A stretch of DNA of 64,000 bases, from contig RFON01000012.1 in the NCBI GenBank assembly GCA_009926625.1, positions 1 to 64,000 of the forward strand. The letters run 5' to 3'. Shown here piece by piece: positions 1 to 7,185 of this stretch. The stretch comes from Planctomycetota bacterium. GTDB lineage: Bacteria; Planctomycetota; Phycisphaerae; Phycisphaerales; SM1A02. A program made the position numbers and the translations under genes. Under the pieces are notes generated by a model. It worked only from the letters and a program-made list of their open reading frames with translations. It was not told the origin of the DNA and made no database searches. The number at the start of each line of letters is the position of its first letter. The first letter of the stretch is position 1.

Positions 1-870
1 CCACCAGCCCTCGAGCCGCGGTGGTGGATTCGCATGATGGCGTTCATGCACGAACGCACCTGCCACTGCGCCGGGGCCTCCGCAGAGATACTTGTACGAA
101 CACCAGCAGGCGAAGTCGACATCCCAGTCGTGGAGCGCCAGCGGCACATTGCCGATCGCGTGCGCAAGGTCCCAGCCGCAGCGCGCGCCCGCAGCGTGCG
201 TCGCGCGCGTGATGCGCCGCATGTCAAGGACCTGCCCCGTGTAGTACTGAACGCCACCGAGCATGACAAGCGCAAGCGATTCGCCGGCATCGGCGATGGC
301 GCGTTCGATGTCCGCCTCATGCAGGCATGCTTCGCCGCTGCGCGGACCAATCTCGATCACATCGCCATCTGGATCGCCGCCGGTTGCCGCGACGAATGAA
401 CGCACGGCAAAGCGGTCGCTCGGAAACGCGCCTCGCTCGATGAGCACCTTGCGCCGCGCGCCTTGCATGCGCGAGGCGGGCAGGAAACTCGTCAGCAGCA
501 GGTGCAGATTCACCGTGAGGGTGTTCATTGCGACCACCTCCGATGGCAACCCGCCGGTCAGGAGCGAAAGCCCGCTGCGGAAATGCTGGTGGTAGTCGAT
601 CCACGGGCGCAGTCCATGCACATGACCCTCAGCCCCGAGCCGCGCCCAGTCATCCAATTCCTCCTGCACTCGCGTACGCGCTGCCTTCGGCATCAGTCCG
701 AGCGAGTTGCCAACGAAGTACGCCATCTCGCGCCCCGCTGCGTCGCGCGGCATCTCGAAGCGACCGCGCAGCGATGCGAGAGGGTCGTTCGCGTCTGCCC
801 AGCTGGCGAACGCGGCGGACGGTTCGATGTCGCTTGCGGACACCTGGAAAATGCTGCGTGCAACAGTCAT
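1..870 (-). CDS. kynU: Kynureninase, 3' end beyond window (partial)
   Basis: PLP enzyme that splits kynurenine to anthranilate and alanine, or 3-hydroxykynurenine to 3-hydroxyanthranilate. The first 290 codons are visible and the frame is open to the window edge, so roughly the last third (family about 420 residues) lies outside. Family motifs are clear: YFVGNSLGL near residue 51, WDLAHAIGN near 233, and CSYKYLCGG with the expected PLP lysine at K260. The ATG at 870 overlaps the stop of the upstream decarboxylase as ATGA, so translation is probably coupled. Together with the next two genes it forms a tryptophan/kynurenine catabolic operon. Identification is from conserved motifs; only the C-terminus is unseen. 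Confidence 0.93.
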   Translation of the reverse strand, partial: MTVARSIFQVSASDIEPSAAFASWADANDPLASLRGRFEMPRDAAGREMAYFVGNSLGLMPKAARTRVQEELDDWARLGAEGHVHGLRPWIDYHQHFRSGLSLLTGGLPSEVVAMNTLTVNLHLLLTSFLPASRMQGARRKVLIERGAFPSDRFAVRSFVAATGGDPDGDVIEIGPRSGEACLHEADIERAIADAGESLALVMLGGVQYYTGQVLDMRRITRATHAAGARCGWDLAHAIGNVPLALHDWDVDFACWCSYKYLCGGPGAVAGAFVHERHHANPPPRLEGWW

Positions 871-1886
871 GCGTTCACCTCTGGAAGGCCGAGGAAATCG
901 AGTGCGGTGCCGCGGAGCATGCGCGCACGCTGCGCATCGCTCAGCCACTCGCAGGCGCGGATGATTCGCCCAGGGGGAATCTCGCCAAGCGGGAACGGAT
1001 AGTCCGACCCAAGCGCGATGCGATTCGCACCGACCGTGTCGACAAGAAATCGAAGCGCAGTCATGTCATGCACGATGCTGTCGAAGTACAGCCGCTGCAG
1101 ATGCGCGCGCGGCGGAGTGGTCGAGTGCGTGGCGCACAGGTCGGGGCGCGCCGCGAATCCATGCTCGATGCGGCCGAGCGTGTAGGGGAACGCACCGCCG
1201 CCATGCGCGAAGCAGATGCGAAGTCGCGGGTGGCGGTCAAGGACGCCGCCGAACGCCAGCGCGCAGAACGCACGCGCGCTTTCGGCCGGCATTCCGACGA
1301 GCCACGGCATCCAGAAGCGGGGGATCTCCGCGCGCCCGAACATCTCCCATGGATGGACGAAGATCGCCGCGCCGAGATCCTCCGCCGCTGCGAAGAATGG
1401 TGCGATCGCGGGGTCGTCGAGATCGCGCCCCGCGACATTCGTGCCGATCTGCACGCCGGGCAGCCGCAGTTCGCGAACGCACCGCTCGAGTTCGCGCACG
1501 GCACGCGTCGCGTCCTGCAACGGCACTGTTCCCAGTCCAACGAAACGCGCAGGACTGCTGCGCACGACGCCTGCGAGGTGGTCGTTGAGGAGTTGCGCAA
1601 GGTCATGTGCATGCTCGGCGCGTGCGCCGTACGCGAACATCACCGGCACGGTCGAGAGCACTTGAACGCCGATGCCATCCTGGTCGCACTCGCCCATGCG
1701 GCGCGTCGGATCCCACAGATTCGATTCGACTTCGCGGAAGAGAGCGCCATCGATCATCATCCGAGCGCGGCACTGGCCACAATGCTCCATCGCCACCCAC
1801 CCGCCGCAACCATAACGCTCCCGCAAGTCGGGCCAGCGTTCGGGCAGGATGTGCGTGTGCAGATCGATGGCACCAAGCGCCAGCAT
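867..1886 (-). CDS. nbaD: 2-amino-3-carboxymuconate-6-semialdehyde decarboxylase (ACMSD)
   Basis: Amidohydrolase-fold, zinc-dependent decarboxylase that converts the 3-hydroxyanthranilate ring-opening product ACMS to 2-aminomuconate semialdehyde, directing flux to catabolism rather than to quinolinate/NAD. The 339-residue protein begins LGAIDLHTHILPE with metal ligands H10 and H12, has CFAHGGGAFPY in the middle and ALGSDYPFPLGE near the end carrying the metal-binding Asp. The frame is open further upstream into the dioxygenase gene, but the ATG at 1886 overlaps that gene's stop as TGATG and puts DLHTH at the family position, so I chose it. The 3' end overlaps kynU as ATGA. Middle gene of the operon. 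Confidence 0.93.
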   Translation of the reverse strand: MLALGAIDLHTHILPERWPDLRERYGCGGWVAMEHCGQCRARMMIDGALFREVESNLWDPTRRMGECDQDGIGVQVLSTVPVMFAYGARAEHAHDLAQLLNDHLAGVVRSSPARFVGLGTVPLQDATRAVRELERCVRELRLPGVQIGTNVAGRDLDDPAIAPFFAAAEDLGAAIFVHPWEMFGRAEIPRFWMPWLVGMPAESARAFCALAFGGVLDRHPRLRICFAHGGGAFPYTLGRIEHGFAARPDLCATHSTTPPRAHLQRLYFDSIVHDMTALRFLVDTVGANRIALGSDYPFPLGEIPPGRIIRACEWLSDAQRARMLRGTALDFLGLPEVNA

Positions 1887-2500
1887 CAAGAAGTCCGCGG
1901 CGTGGGCTTGGGAACGCGCGTGCCGCAGGTGGGGCATGTGCATGCGGCAGGATCCGCCCAGAACTCCTCCATCTTTTCGCGGAAGTGCTTCACGATGTCG
2001 ATGCAATTGAACTCAATGTCGCGCACCAGCGTGTCGCACGATTCGCAGAAGAACATGATGTGCTCCGTTTCGCTCGGAGGTCGCCTGCGTTCCACGACGA
2101 GCCCGAGCGTGTTCGGTCCGCGCTGCGGTCGGTGCGGCACTCCACCCGGCACAAACAGCACCTCGCCCTCTCGCAGCGGAATGTCACGCGGGCCGTGCGC
2201 GTCGCGCACCCGAATGCTGACATCTCCCTGCAACTGCATGAAGAACTCCTCGGAGTTGGTCATGTGAAAATCATTGCGAGCGTTGGGCCCCGCGATCAGC
2301 ATCACGAAAAAATCCTGACCGCTGTATAGGTACTTGTTGGACACCGGCGGCACCATCAGATGGCGGTGCTGCCTTGCCCACGCCGCGAGATGCACGGTGT
2401 TGGCGACACCGCCGACGCCGTCCCAACCTGTGGGGTCCCCAAGATCGTCGTTCGCAGGCCGCGCAGGACCGACCACGGCATTGGTCTTGAAGGTCGTCAT
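1886..2500 (-). CDS. nbaC: 3-hydroxyanthranilate 3,4-dioxygenase
   Basis: Fe(II) cupin dioxygenase that opens the ring of 3-hydroxyanthranilate to ACMS, the substrate of the next gene. In the 204 residues the cupin motif FHMTNSEEFFMQL supplies H79 and E85, and GGVPHRPQR supplies H123. A C-terminal rubredoxin-like metal site is intact (C152/C155 and C189/C192), as in the bacterial enzyme. There is an N-terminal extension of about 28 residues compared with the typical 174-residue bacterial form. First gene of the operon. TAGACT lies 6 nt before the ATG and there is no Shine-Dalgarno sequence, so the mRNA is probably leaderless. Confidence 0.95.
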   Translation of the reverse strand: MTTFKTNAVVGPARPANDDLGDPTGWDGVGGVANTVHLAAWARQHRHLMVPPVSNKYLYSGQDFFVMLIAGPNARNDFHMTNSEEFFMQLQGDVSIRVRDAHGPRDIPLREGEVLFVPGGVPHRPQRGPNTLGLVVERRRPPSETEHIMFFCESCDTLVRDIEFNCIDIVKHFREKMEEFWADPAACTCPTCGTRVPKPTPRTS

Positions 2501-2506
2501 GCGTGC

Positions 2507-2512
2507 AGTCTA
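2507..2512 (-). promoter_or_regulatory. Predicted -10 box of the kynurenine operon
   Basis: TAGACT on the minus strand with 6 nt between it and the dioxygenase ATG at 2500. A start site about 7 nt downstream falls on the ATG, giving a leaderless message. No convincing -35 is seen. Confidence 0.55.
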
Positions 2513-2556
2513 ATCCGAGCCCACCTCGCGCGAGAATCGCTGCGGCGTCGGCGCCG

Positions 2557-2961
2557 TCAACCAATCCAAGCTGCAACGACAGGCCAGAGCACGGCGGACC
2601 AGACGGCAGCTGAAATCACCAGCGACAGCAGCACCGCCGCACTGCCCATGTCCTTCGCACGCTGCGCGAGCGGATGCTCGTCCATCGTGATGTGATCGGT
2701 GTTCGCCTCGATTGCCGAGTTGATGAGTTCGACGATGAGGATGACCTGCAGCACGGAAAAGAGCAGCGCTCGCTCCAGCAGCGACACAGGGACGAACCAG
2801 GCGACGATCGACAGCGGGACGACGAGCATCAACTCTTGGCGGAACGCTGCCTCGTGCTGCGCGGCGGCGCGAAGTCCGTACCAGCTGTACTGCAGCGCAC
2901 GAAGCAGGCGGATCAAGCCTGGCTTCGACTTCATCGACTTTCCGAAGGGCACGCCTCCCAT
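2557..2961 (-). CDS. dgkA: Diacylglycerol kinase, prokaryotic DgkA type
   Basis: Small integral membrane kinase that phosphorylates diacylglycerol to phosphatidic acid using ATP, recycling lipid from envelope biosynthesis. The family hallmarks are in order: YSWYGLRAA, HEAAFRQE, the IVELINSAIEANTD catalytic segment and RAKDMGSAAVLLSL, with three hydrophobic segments; the C-terminus is hydrophobic. The start is uncertain. ATG 2961 (134 residues) has TAAACT 10 nt upstream, while ATG 2934 (125 residues) aligns better with the E. coli N-terminus and has a weak GGAAAG before it. The gene is divergent from the lipoprotein gene at 3011. Confidence 0.92.
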   Translation of the reverse strand: MGGVPFGKSMKSKPGLIRLLRALQYSWYGLRAAAQHEAAFRQELMLVVPLSIVAWFVPVSLLERALLFSVLQVILIVELINSAIEANTDHITMDEHPLAQRAKDMGSAAVLLSLVISAAVWSAVLWPVVAAWIG

Positions 2962-2971
2962 AGGGCGGAGG

Positions 2972-2977
2972 AGTTTA
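2972..2977 (-). promoter_or_regulatory. Predicted -10 box of dgkA
   Basis: TAAACT on the minus strand, 10 nt before the ATG at 2961. It supports the longer dgkA start and implies a leader of only a few nucleotides. Confidence 0.4.
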
Positions 2978-2998
2978 GGGTGTGCGCCCCGGATGCAG

Positions 2999-3004
2999 TA
3001 GCCT
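2999..3004 (+). promoter_or_regulatory. Predicted -10 box of the SnoaL-like gene
   Basis: TAGCCT with 6 nt to the ATG at 3011 and no ribosome binding site between, so probably a leaderless transcript. It is divergent from the dgkA box at 2972. Confidence 0.5.
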
Positions 3005-3010
3005 CGCCCC

Positions 3011-3607
3011 ATGCATAAATCCAAACCATTGTGCTGTACCACCGTGATCGCCCTCGTTGCCGCTGTTGCAAGTGGCGTTCTGATCTCTGCATCAACTGGT
3101 TGTGCTGCGCGCGTTGTCGCCATGCAAGCGGCGCGTAAGCATGCAACGCAGGAAAACAATCCGCCCGCGACGACATTTGCGACGATGGCGGATGCCAACA
3201 AGGGCTTCTATGCAGCGCTGAACGAAATGTGCAAGGGCAACGAAGTGCCGATGGAAAGTGTCTGGGCGCACACCACAGATGTGTCGGACTTCGGTCCCGA
3301 TGGAGAGATGCACATCGGTTGGGATGCCGTTCGGGCACAGTTCCAGAAGGAAGCTGCGATGAAGCTCAGTGGCACGGTGACTTGCGAGAGCGTCCACTCC
3401 CTCATGGGCGACACCTTTGGTGTCGTGACATGCACCGAGGTGGGCAAGGGAATGATGGTCGATGGCAAGCCAGCCGACCTGCGTTTCCGTGCCACCAATG
3501 TGTATCGCAAGGATTCGCACGGTTGGAAGATGGTGCACCATCACACCGATCAGTCCGCGCCGATGGAGGCGTCGGCGGCGGTTCCTTCTCCCGCTGCACC
3601 GAAGTAA
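3011..3607 (+). CDS. Exported NTF2/SnoaL-like domain protein
   Basis: 198-residue exported protein. An N-terminal signal segment of about 30 residues ends in ISASTGC (C31), which could be a lipobox although -3 is Ser rather than Leu. The rest matches the NTF2-like/SnoaL_3 (DUF4440-type) pattern: an N-terminal helix, VWAHTTDVSDFGPDGEMHIGW, then strands ending FRATNVYRKDSHGWKMVHHHTD. Proteins of this fold bind small ligands or act as regulatory domains and the fold alone gives no reaction. It stands alone between dgkA and the ThiF-like gene. The fold assignment is fairly safe, the role unknown. Confidence 0.8.
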   Translation: MHKSKPLCCTTVIALVAAVASGVLISASTGCAARVVAMQAARKHATQENNPPATTFATMADANKGFYAALNEMCKGNEVPMESVWAHTTDVSDFGPDGEMHIGWDAVRAQFQKEAAMKLSGTVTCESVHSLMGDTFGVVTCTEVGKGMMVDGKPADLRFRATNVYRKDSHGWKMVHHHTDQSAPMEASAAVPSPAAPK

Positions 3608-3636
3608 TCGCGCGTTCGAACTGCGCCCACCACGCG

Positions 3637-3642
3637 TACAGT
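3637..3642 (+). promoter_or_regulatory. Predicted -10 box of the ThiF/MoeB-like gene
   Basis: TACAGT with 7 nt to the ATG at 3650, consistent with leaderless initiation. TTCGAA sits 16 bp further upstream as a possible weak -35. Confidence 0.5.
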
Positions 3643-3649
3643 TTGGCGA

Positions 3650-4732
3650 ATGAGTGACGACGCTGCGGCGCAGAGCGATGGGCGTTACCACCGGCAGCAG
3701 TTGATCCCTTGGATCGGCACGGGCGGGCAGCGCTCCATCGGTCAGGCGCATGTGGTCGTCGTGGGATGCGGTGCGCTCGGTTGTGCGGCTGCCGACATCC
3801 TTGCGCGCTCGGGTGTCGGTCGTCTCACACTCATCGACCGCGATGTCGTCGAGCTGTCAAATGTGCAGCGGCAAACGCTCTTCACAGAGCGGGATGCGCG
3901 CGAGCGGCGACCGAAGGCCGAGGCGGCGCGTGCGCGAATCGGCGAGATCAACTCGACGATCGAGTGCCGCGCATGGGTCGATCACCTCTGCGCCGAGAAC
4001 GCGCTCGATTACCTCGGGGGTGCGACACTGCTGATCGATGGGCTGGACAACCTGCGCACGCGTTTCCTGCTGAACGATGTCGCGGTGCAACAGGGTGTGC
4101 CCTACATCTATGGCGGCGCTGTTGGCACCGAGGGGCGCGTGATGCCCGTGCTTCCTGGCGAAGCGTGCCTGCGCTGCATCTTTCCAGAGCCGTTCGCGGG
4201 TGCGCCGCAGCCGACCTGCGATACAGCGGGTGTCTTGATGAGTACGGTGCTCGCCGTCGCTGCGCGGCAAGCGATGCTGGCGCTGCAGTGGATCAGCGGA
4301 AACTCGCAGCAGGTCAGCAGGACGCTCTGGTCCTTCGATGCAGCGAGCGGGCGAACCGCGATGGCATCGATAGGACATGCGCGCGACGCGCAGTGTGCCT
4401 GTTGCGGTCGGCGCACCTTCGAGTTTCTCGGCGCTTCGTGCGAGGAGCAAGCGACGGTTCTGTGCGGGCGCAACGCAGTGCAGATCGTTCCCGCGAAGGG
4501 AGCCGCTGCGACGATTCGGTGTGATCCGCAGTTGCTCCAAGCAACGCTCGCGCCACATGGCAACTTTGAAGTGCATGGGTCGCGCCTCGTCGGCACGATG
4601 CGCGAAGTCACGGCGGTCGGCGGTGGGCGGATCGACTTGACCATCTTCTCAGATGGTCGTGCGATTGTCGGTGGCACCACCGACCCGATCTTCGCACGCA
4701 CCCTCTATGACCGATTCATCGGTGGGTGCTGA
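3650..4732 (+). CDS. ThiF/MoeB/HesA-family adenylyltransferase (E1-like)
   Basis: E1-like enzyme that adenylates the C-terminal Gly-Gly of a small ubiquitin-like sulfur carrier (MoaD- or ThiS-type). Residues 13-250 hold the canonical domain: nucleotide loop VVVGCGALGC (37-45), DRDVVELSNVQRQ (63-75), a zinc site from C173/C176 and C249/C252, and the catalytic-cysteine motif PTCDTAGVLMS (C190). The last 100 residues form a small domain that does not look like rhodanese and resembles the sulfur-carrier-like tail of some MoeB proteins. No ThiS or MoaD gene lies nearby, so thiamine and molybdopterin pathways cannot be told apart. Confidence 0.88.
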   Translation: MSDDAAAQSDGRYHRQQLIPWIGTGGQRSIGQAHVVVVGCGALGCAAADILARSGVGRLTLIDRDVVELSNVQRQTLFTERDARERRPKAEAARARIGEINSTIECRAWVDHLCAENALDYLGGATLLIDGLDNLRTRFLLNDVAVQQGVPYIYGGAVGTEGRVMPVLPGEACLRCIFPEPFAGAPQPTCDTAGVLMSTVLAVAARQAMLALQWISGNSQQVSRTLWSFDAASGRTAMASIGHARDAQCACCGRRTFEFLGASCEEQATVLCGRNAVQIVPAKGAAATIRCDPQLLQATLAPHGNFEVHGSRLVGTMREVTAVGGGRIDLTIFSDGRAIVGGTTDPIFARTLYDRFIGGC

Positions 4733-4775
4733 ACAATGATTTCCCAAACAGCTTTTATAGGCGTGTGCAGTCGCC

Positions 4776-4781
4776 TATCTT
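4776..4781 (+). promoter_or_regulatory. Predicted -10 box of the dockerin protein gene
   Basis: TATCTT with 7 nt to the ATG at 4789. It supports that start over the in-frame ATG at 4726, which overlaps the ThiF-like gene. Confidence 0.5.
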
Positions 4782-4788
4782 GACGCCC

Positions 4789-5643
4789 ATGGATCGTTCA
4801 TCCCACAGCATGTTCGGATTCGGTATCGCAGGTGCGATCGGTACTGTGGTGGTGCTTGGTCTGGTCGCGGTTGGTCGGGCTGGCGGCGGCGGCGGTGGTG
4901 GTGGGTGGTGCGTTCCATTCGAGGTCGTCGGTGCCACGGGCGAGTTGTGGACGATTGGCGTGGTCGGATCGCAGAATCAGAGTGACGGACCAGACATCAC
5001 GGATGCGAACGCGCTGGGGCTGCAAGCAGATGCGGACATGACGAATGGCGGATCGTTCGGCCGCGCGGTCAGCACATACTCGCTCGGCACGGGAGATCTC
5101 TTCGGATACTCGAACTTCGGATCAGCGCAGGCAGATGCCACGAAGGGACCGTCCGCATTCGCGCGTTCGGATGTGCTTGGCACATGGCACCTCCAAACAA
5201 CGGCATCGGTACCGCAGCGCGTTCGGCTGATGTGGCAACTCGAAGCCGCAGGCATTGCATCCATCCAGTGGACTTTGCGGCACGCAGGCGCTTCGCAACT
5301 CACTCTAGTCGCAGAGGATTCGCTTAGTGTCTACATCACTCCCGAAACGCGAACAGGCGCGACGACGGTGATGATCCCTGCGGGGCAATTCCAATTGTTC
5401 GTTGTCGGCACGGTGCAGGCCAATTCGGGATTCACGAATCCAGACGAAGGCATGTACCGGCTGGATTGGTATGCCCTGTGCATCGCACCCGCGGATGTGG
5501 ATGGCAGCGGGGATGTTGATGGCGGGGATGTGGCGGCTGTGCTTGCCGCTTGGGGGCCGGTTCCCGCATTCACGGCCGCGGATCTCAACCAGGATCTCGC
5601 CGTCGATGGAATGGATCTCACGGCGGTTCTCGCGGAATGGTGA
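4789..5643 (+). CDS. Secreted protein with C-terminal dockerin type I-like repeats
   Basis: 284-residue secreted protein. A hydrophobic N-terminal segment (residues 8-30) is followed by a run of eight glycines, then a beta-rich region of about 170 residues that I do not recognise. The last 45 residues are two calcium-loop repeats, DVDGSGDVDGGDVAAVLAAWG and a second DLNQDLAVDGMDLTAVLAEW. Such terminal dockerin-like pairs are common on Phycisphaerae secreted proteins. In cellulosomes dockerins bind cohesins; here the partner is unknown. The stop overlaps the start of the next gene, so the two are probably co-expressed. Confidence 0.8.
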   Translation: MDRSSHSMFGFGIAGAIGTVVVLGLVAVGRAGGGGGGGGWCVPFEVVGATGELWTIGVVGSQNQSDGPDITDANALGLQADADMTNGGSFGRAVSTYSLGTGDLFGYSNFGSAQADATKGPSAFARSDVLGTWHLQTTASVPQRVRLMWQLEAAGIASIQWTLRHAGASQLTLVAEDSLSVYITPETRTGATTVMIPAGQFQLFVVGTVQANSGFTNPDEGMYRLDWYALCIAPADVDGSGDVDGGDVAAVLAAWGPVPAFTAADLNQDLAVDGMDLTAVLAEW

Positions 5644-6236
5644 GTGTGCACGCCACCGTTCGAGCGATCCAAGCGTTTGCGGTTCCACTCTTGATCTTCG
5701 GATTGATGACGGGATGCGCAAGCAGTATTGCGCGGCGTGATCCCACGGGTGAACGCTTCCCCGTCGTGAACGGCAAGTCACTCGATGGCACTGAAGTGCA
5801 GTTTCCAACGGTGGGCAGTGGCAAGCCGCTGCTGCTGCTGATCGGTTACGAACAGAGCACGCAGTTCGACCTCGACCGATGGATCATGGGCATCAGCGAC
5901 AGTGGGCTCGCGGTCAGGGCGTACGAAGTGCCGACGATTCCTGGCATGGTGCCCGGCATGTTCTCTGGATGGATCGATGGCGGCATGCGTCGCGGCATTC
6001 CGCGTGAGGATTGGGGAGGCGTTGTCACGCTGTATGCAGACGGTGCGCGCGTCGCAGCGTTCACGGGCAATCAGGACGGACTGCCAGGGCGCATCGTGCT
6101 GCTCGACGGCAACGGTGTTGTCGTGTTCTTCCACGACCGCGGCTACTCGTTGAAGTCGCTGCAGAAGTTGCGTGACGCGCTCACGAAGTTGGCAGGCACC
6201 GTGCCAGTGGCGGCGCCAGAGTCCCCGCCGAAGTAG
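5637..6236 (+). CDS. Lipoprotein with thioredoxin/peroxiredoxin-like fold
   Basis: 199-residue predicted lipoprotein. The signal peptide ends in LIFGLMTGCASS (C27). The mature part begins like AhpC/TSA or ATP10-type proteins (FPVVNGKSLDGTEVQFP, then GKPLLLLIGYEQSTQFDLDRW) and ends with VVLLDGNGVVVFFHDRGYS, the usual last strands of a thioredoxin fold. The CxxC or peroxidatic Cys expected after the first beta strand is missing, so redox catalysis is doubtful. The ATG at 5637 overlaps the end of the dockerin gene by 7 nt. Role unknown, perhaps structural or chaperone-like in the envelope. Confidence 0.7.
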   Translation: MVSVHATVRAIQAFAVPLLIFGLMTGCASSIARRDPTGERFPVVNGKSLDGTEVQFPTVGSGKPLLLLIGYEQSTQFDLDRWIMGISDSGLAVRAYEVPTIPGMVPGMFSGWIDGGMRRGIPREDWGGVVTLYADGARVAAFTGNQDGLPGRIVLLDGNGVVVFFHDRGYSLKSLQKLRDALTKLAGTVPVAAPESPPK

Positions 6237-6246
6237 TTGCGTGGAA

Positions 6247-6516
6247 TCACGCAGGGTCGCTGCGTTTGGCGGCCTTGCGACGCGTCTTCTCCTTCACTTT
6301 CTCCGCCACGCGTGCGGCCCACTCCTTCGCCTTCGAAAGCCAGCGACGCGCCCAAGCAAACTCCAGCGCCAGGATCGCCAAACCTGCAGGAATCACGATG
6401 AATGCTGGACCCGGCAGCACCAGCAGCGCAATGCCAATCAGCAGCACAGTGCCGCCCACGACGAACACCGCCACCTTTCGCGCCTTGCGTTTGAGTGAGC
6501 GATCATCACCGGTCAT
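6247..6516 (-). CDS. Small membrane protein, PGPGW family
   Basis: 89-residue inner-membrane protein with two hydrophobic segments (about residues 15-34 and 37-54) joined by the family signature LVLPGPAFIVIPAGLAILALEF. The C-terminal 35 residues are strongly basic and charged and should lie in the cytoplasm. No function is established for this family. The gene converges on the lipoprotein gene with only 10 bp between the stop codons. Confidence 0.85.
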   Translation of the reverse strand: MTGDDRSLKRKARKVAVFVVGGTVLLIGIALLVLPGPAFIVIPAGLAILALEFAWARRWLSKAKEWAARVAEKVKEKTRRKAAKRSDPA

Positions 6517-6524
6517 GCGCGTTC

Positions 6525-6530
6525 AGGCTA
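6525..6530 (-). promoter_or_regulatory. Predicted -10 box of the PGPGW gene
   Basis: TAGCCT on the minus strand, 8 nt before the ATG at 6516. The 10-mer TAGCCTGAAC recurs exactly at the ABC solute-binding gene (57681-57690). Confidence 0.5.
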
Positions 6531-6597
6531 GCCGCGCGGCACGATCAAGCCTCCTACCATGGCGGCTTTCACCACGCCCCTCACGAGAGACTCCCGA

Positions 6598-7185
6598 ATG
6601 GCTGTCCTTCCAAAGCATGTTCTTGACACGCTCTTCTTCGCTGCGCGAACACACAACGCGTGGCAGCCGAAACCAGTCACGGATGAAACGCTCCACGAGC
6701 TCTACGAAATCATGCGCTGGGCACCGACTAGCGCGAACAGTTCGCCGCTGCGCATCGTGTTCGTGCGTTCGCAAGCCGCGCGCGATCGGCTCTTGCCTTG
6801 CGTCAGTGCGGGCAATGCCGAGAAGACGCGGACCGCACCCGTCACGGCGATCCTCGCGTTCGACCGCGCATTCCACGACAGCCTGCCGAAGCTCTTTCCC
6901 CATGCGGATGCGCGGTCGTGGTTCGCAGGAAATGACACGCTCATCGCCGATACGGCGTTTCGGAACAGCAGCATGCAGATCGGCTACTTCATCATCGCTG
7001 CGCGCGCGGTCGGGCTCGACTGCGGGCCGATGTCAGGCTTCGATCAGGCGGCTGTCGATGCGGCGTTCCTGGCGGGAACCAACTGGAAGTCGAACATCCT
7101 CTGCAACCTCGGCTACGGCGATGCAAGCGGGCTGCACCAGCGCTTGCCTCGACTGAGCTTCGCGGATGCGTGCCAGATCGCCTGA
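6598..7185 (+). CDS. rutE: RutE-like malonic semialdehyde reductase / nitroreductase
   Basis: FMN-dependent nitroreductase-fold protein of 195 residues, closely similar to E. coli RutE along its length: [73 protein letters not shown] and [21 protein letters not shown]. RutE reduces malonic semialdehyde to 3-hydroxypropionate in pyrimidine degradation. No other rut genes are nearby, so the substrate in this organism is an inference. ATG 6598 was chosen over 6559 because it gives the family's N-terminal length and has a purine-rich stretch upstream. It overlaps the start of prfC if that gene uses GTG 7170. Confidence 0.88.
   Translation: MAVLPKHVLDTLFFAARTHNAWQPKPVTDETLHELYEIMRWAPTSANSSPLRIVFVRSQAARDRLLPCVSAGNAEKTRTAPVTAILAFDRAFHDSLPKLFPHADARSWFAGNDTLIADTAFRNSSMQIGYFIIAARAVGLDCGPMSGFDQAAVDAAFLAGTNWKSNILCNLGYGDASGLHQRLPRLSFADACQIA

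Noticed and set aside
528..2267. A 579-codon plus-strand open frame
   Set aside because: Antisense to three recognisable kynurenine genes; composition is Arg/His-rich, typical of shadow frames.
4726..4788. Upstream ATG for the dockerin protein
   Set aside because: It overlaps the previous gene and precedes the -10-like box; ATG 4789 starts the signal segment directly.
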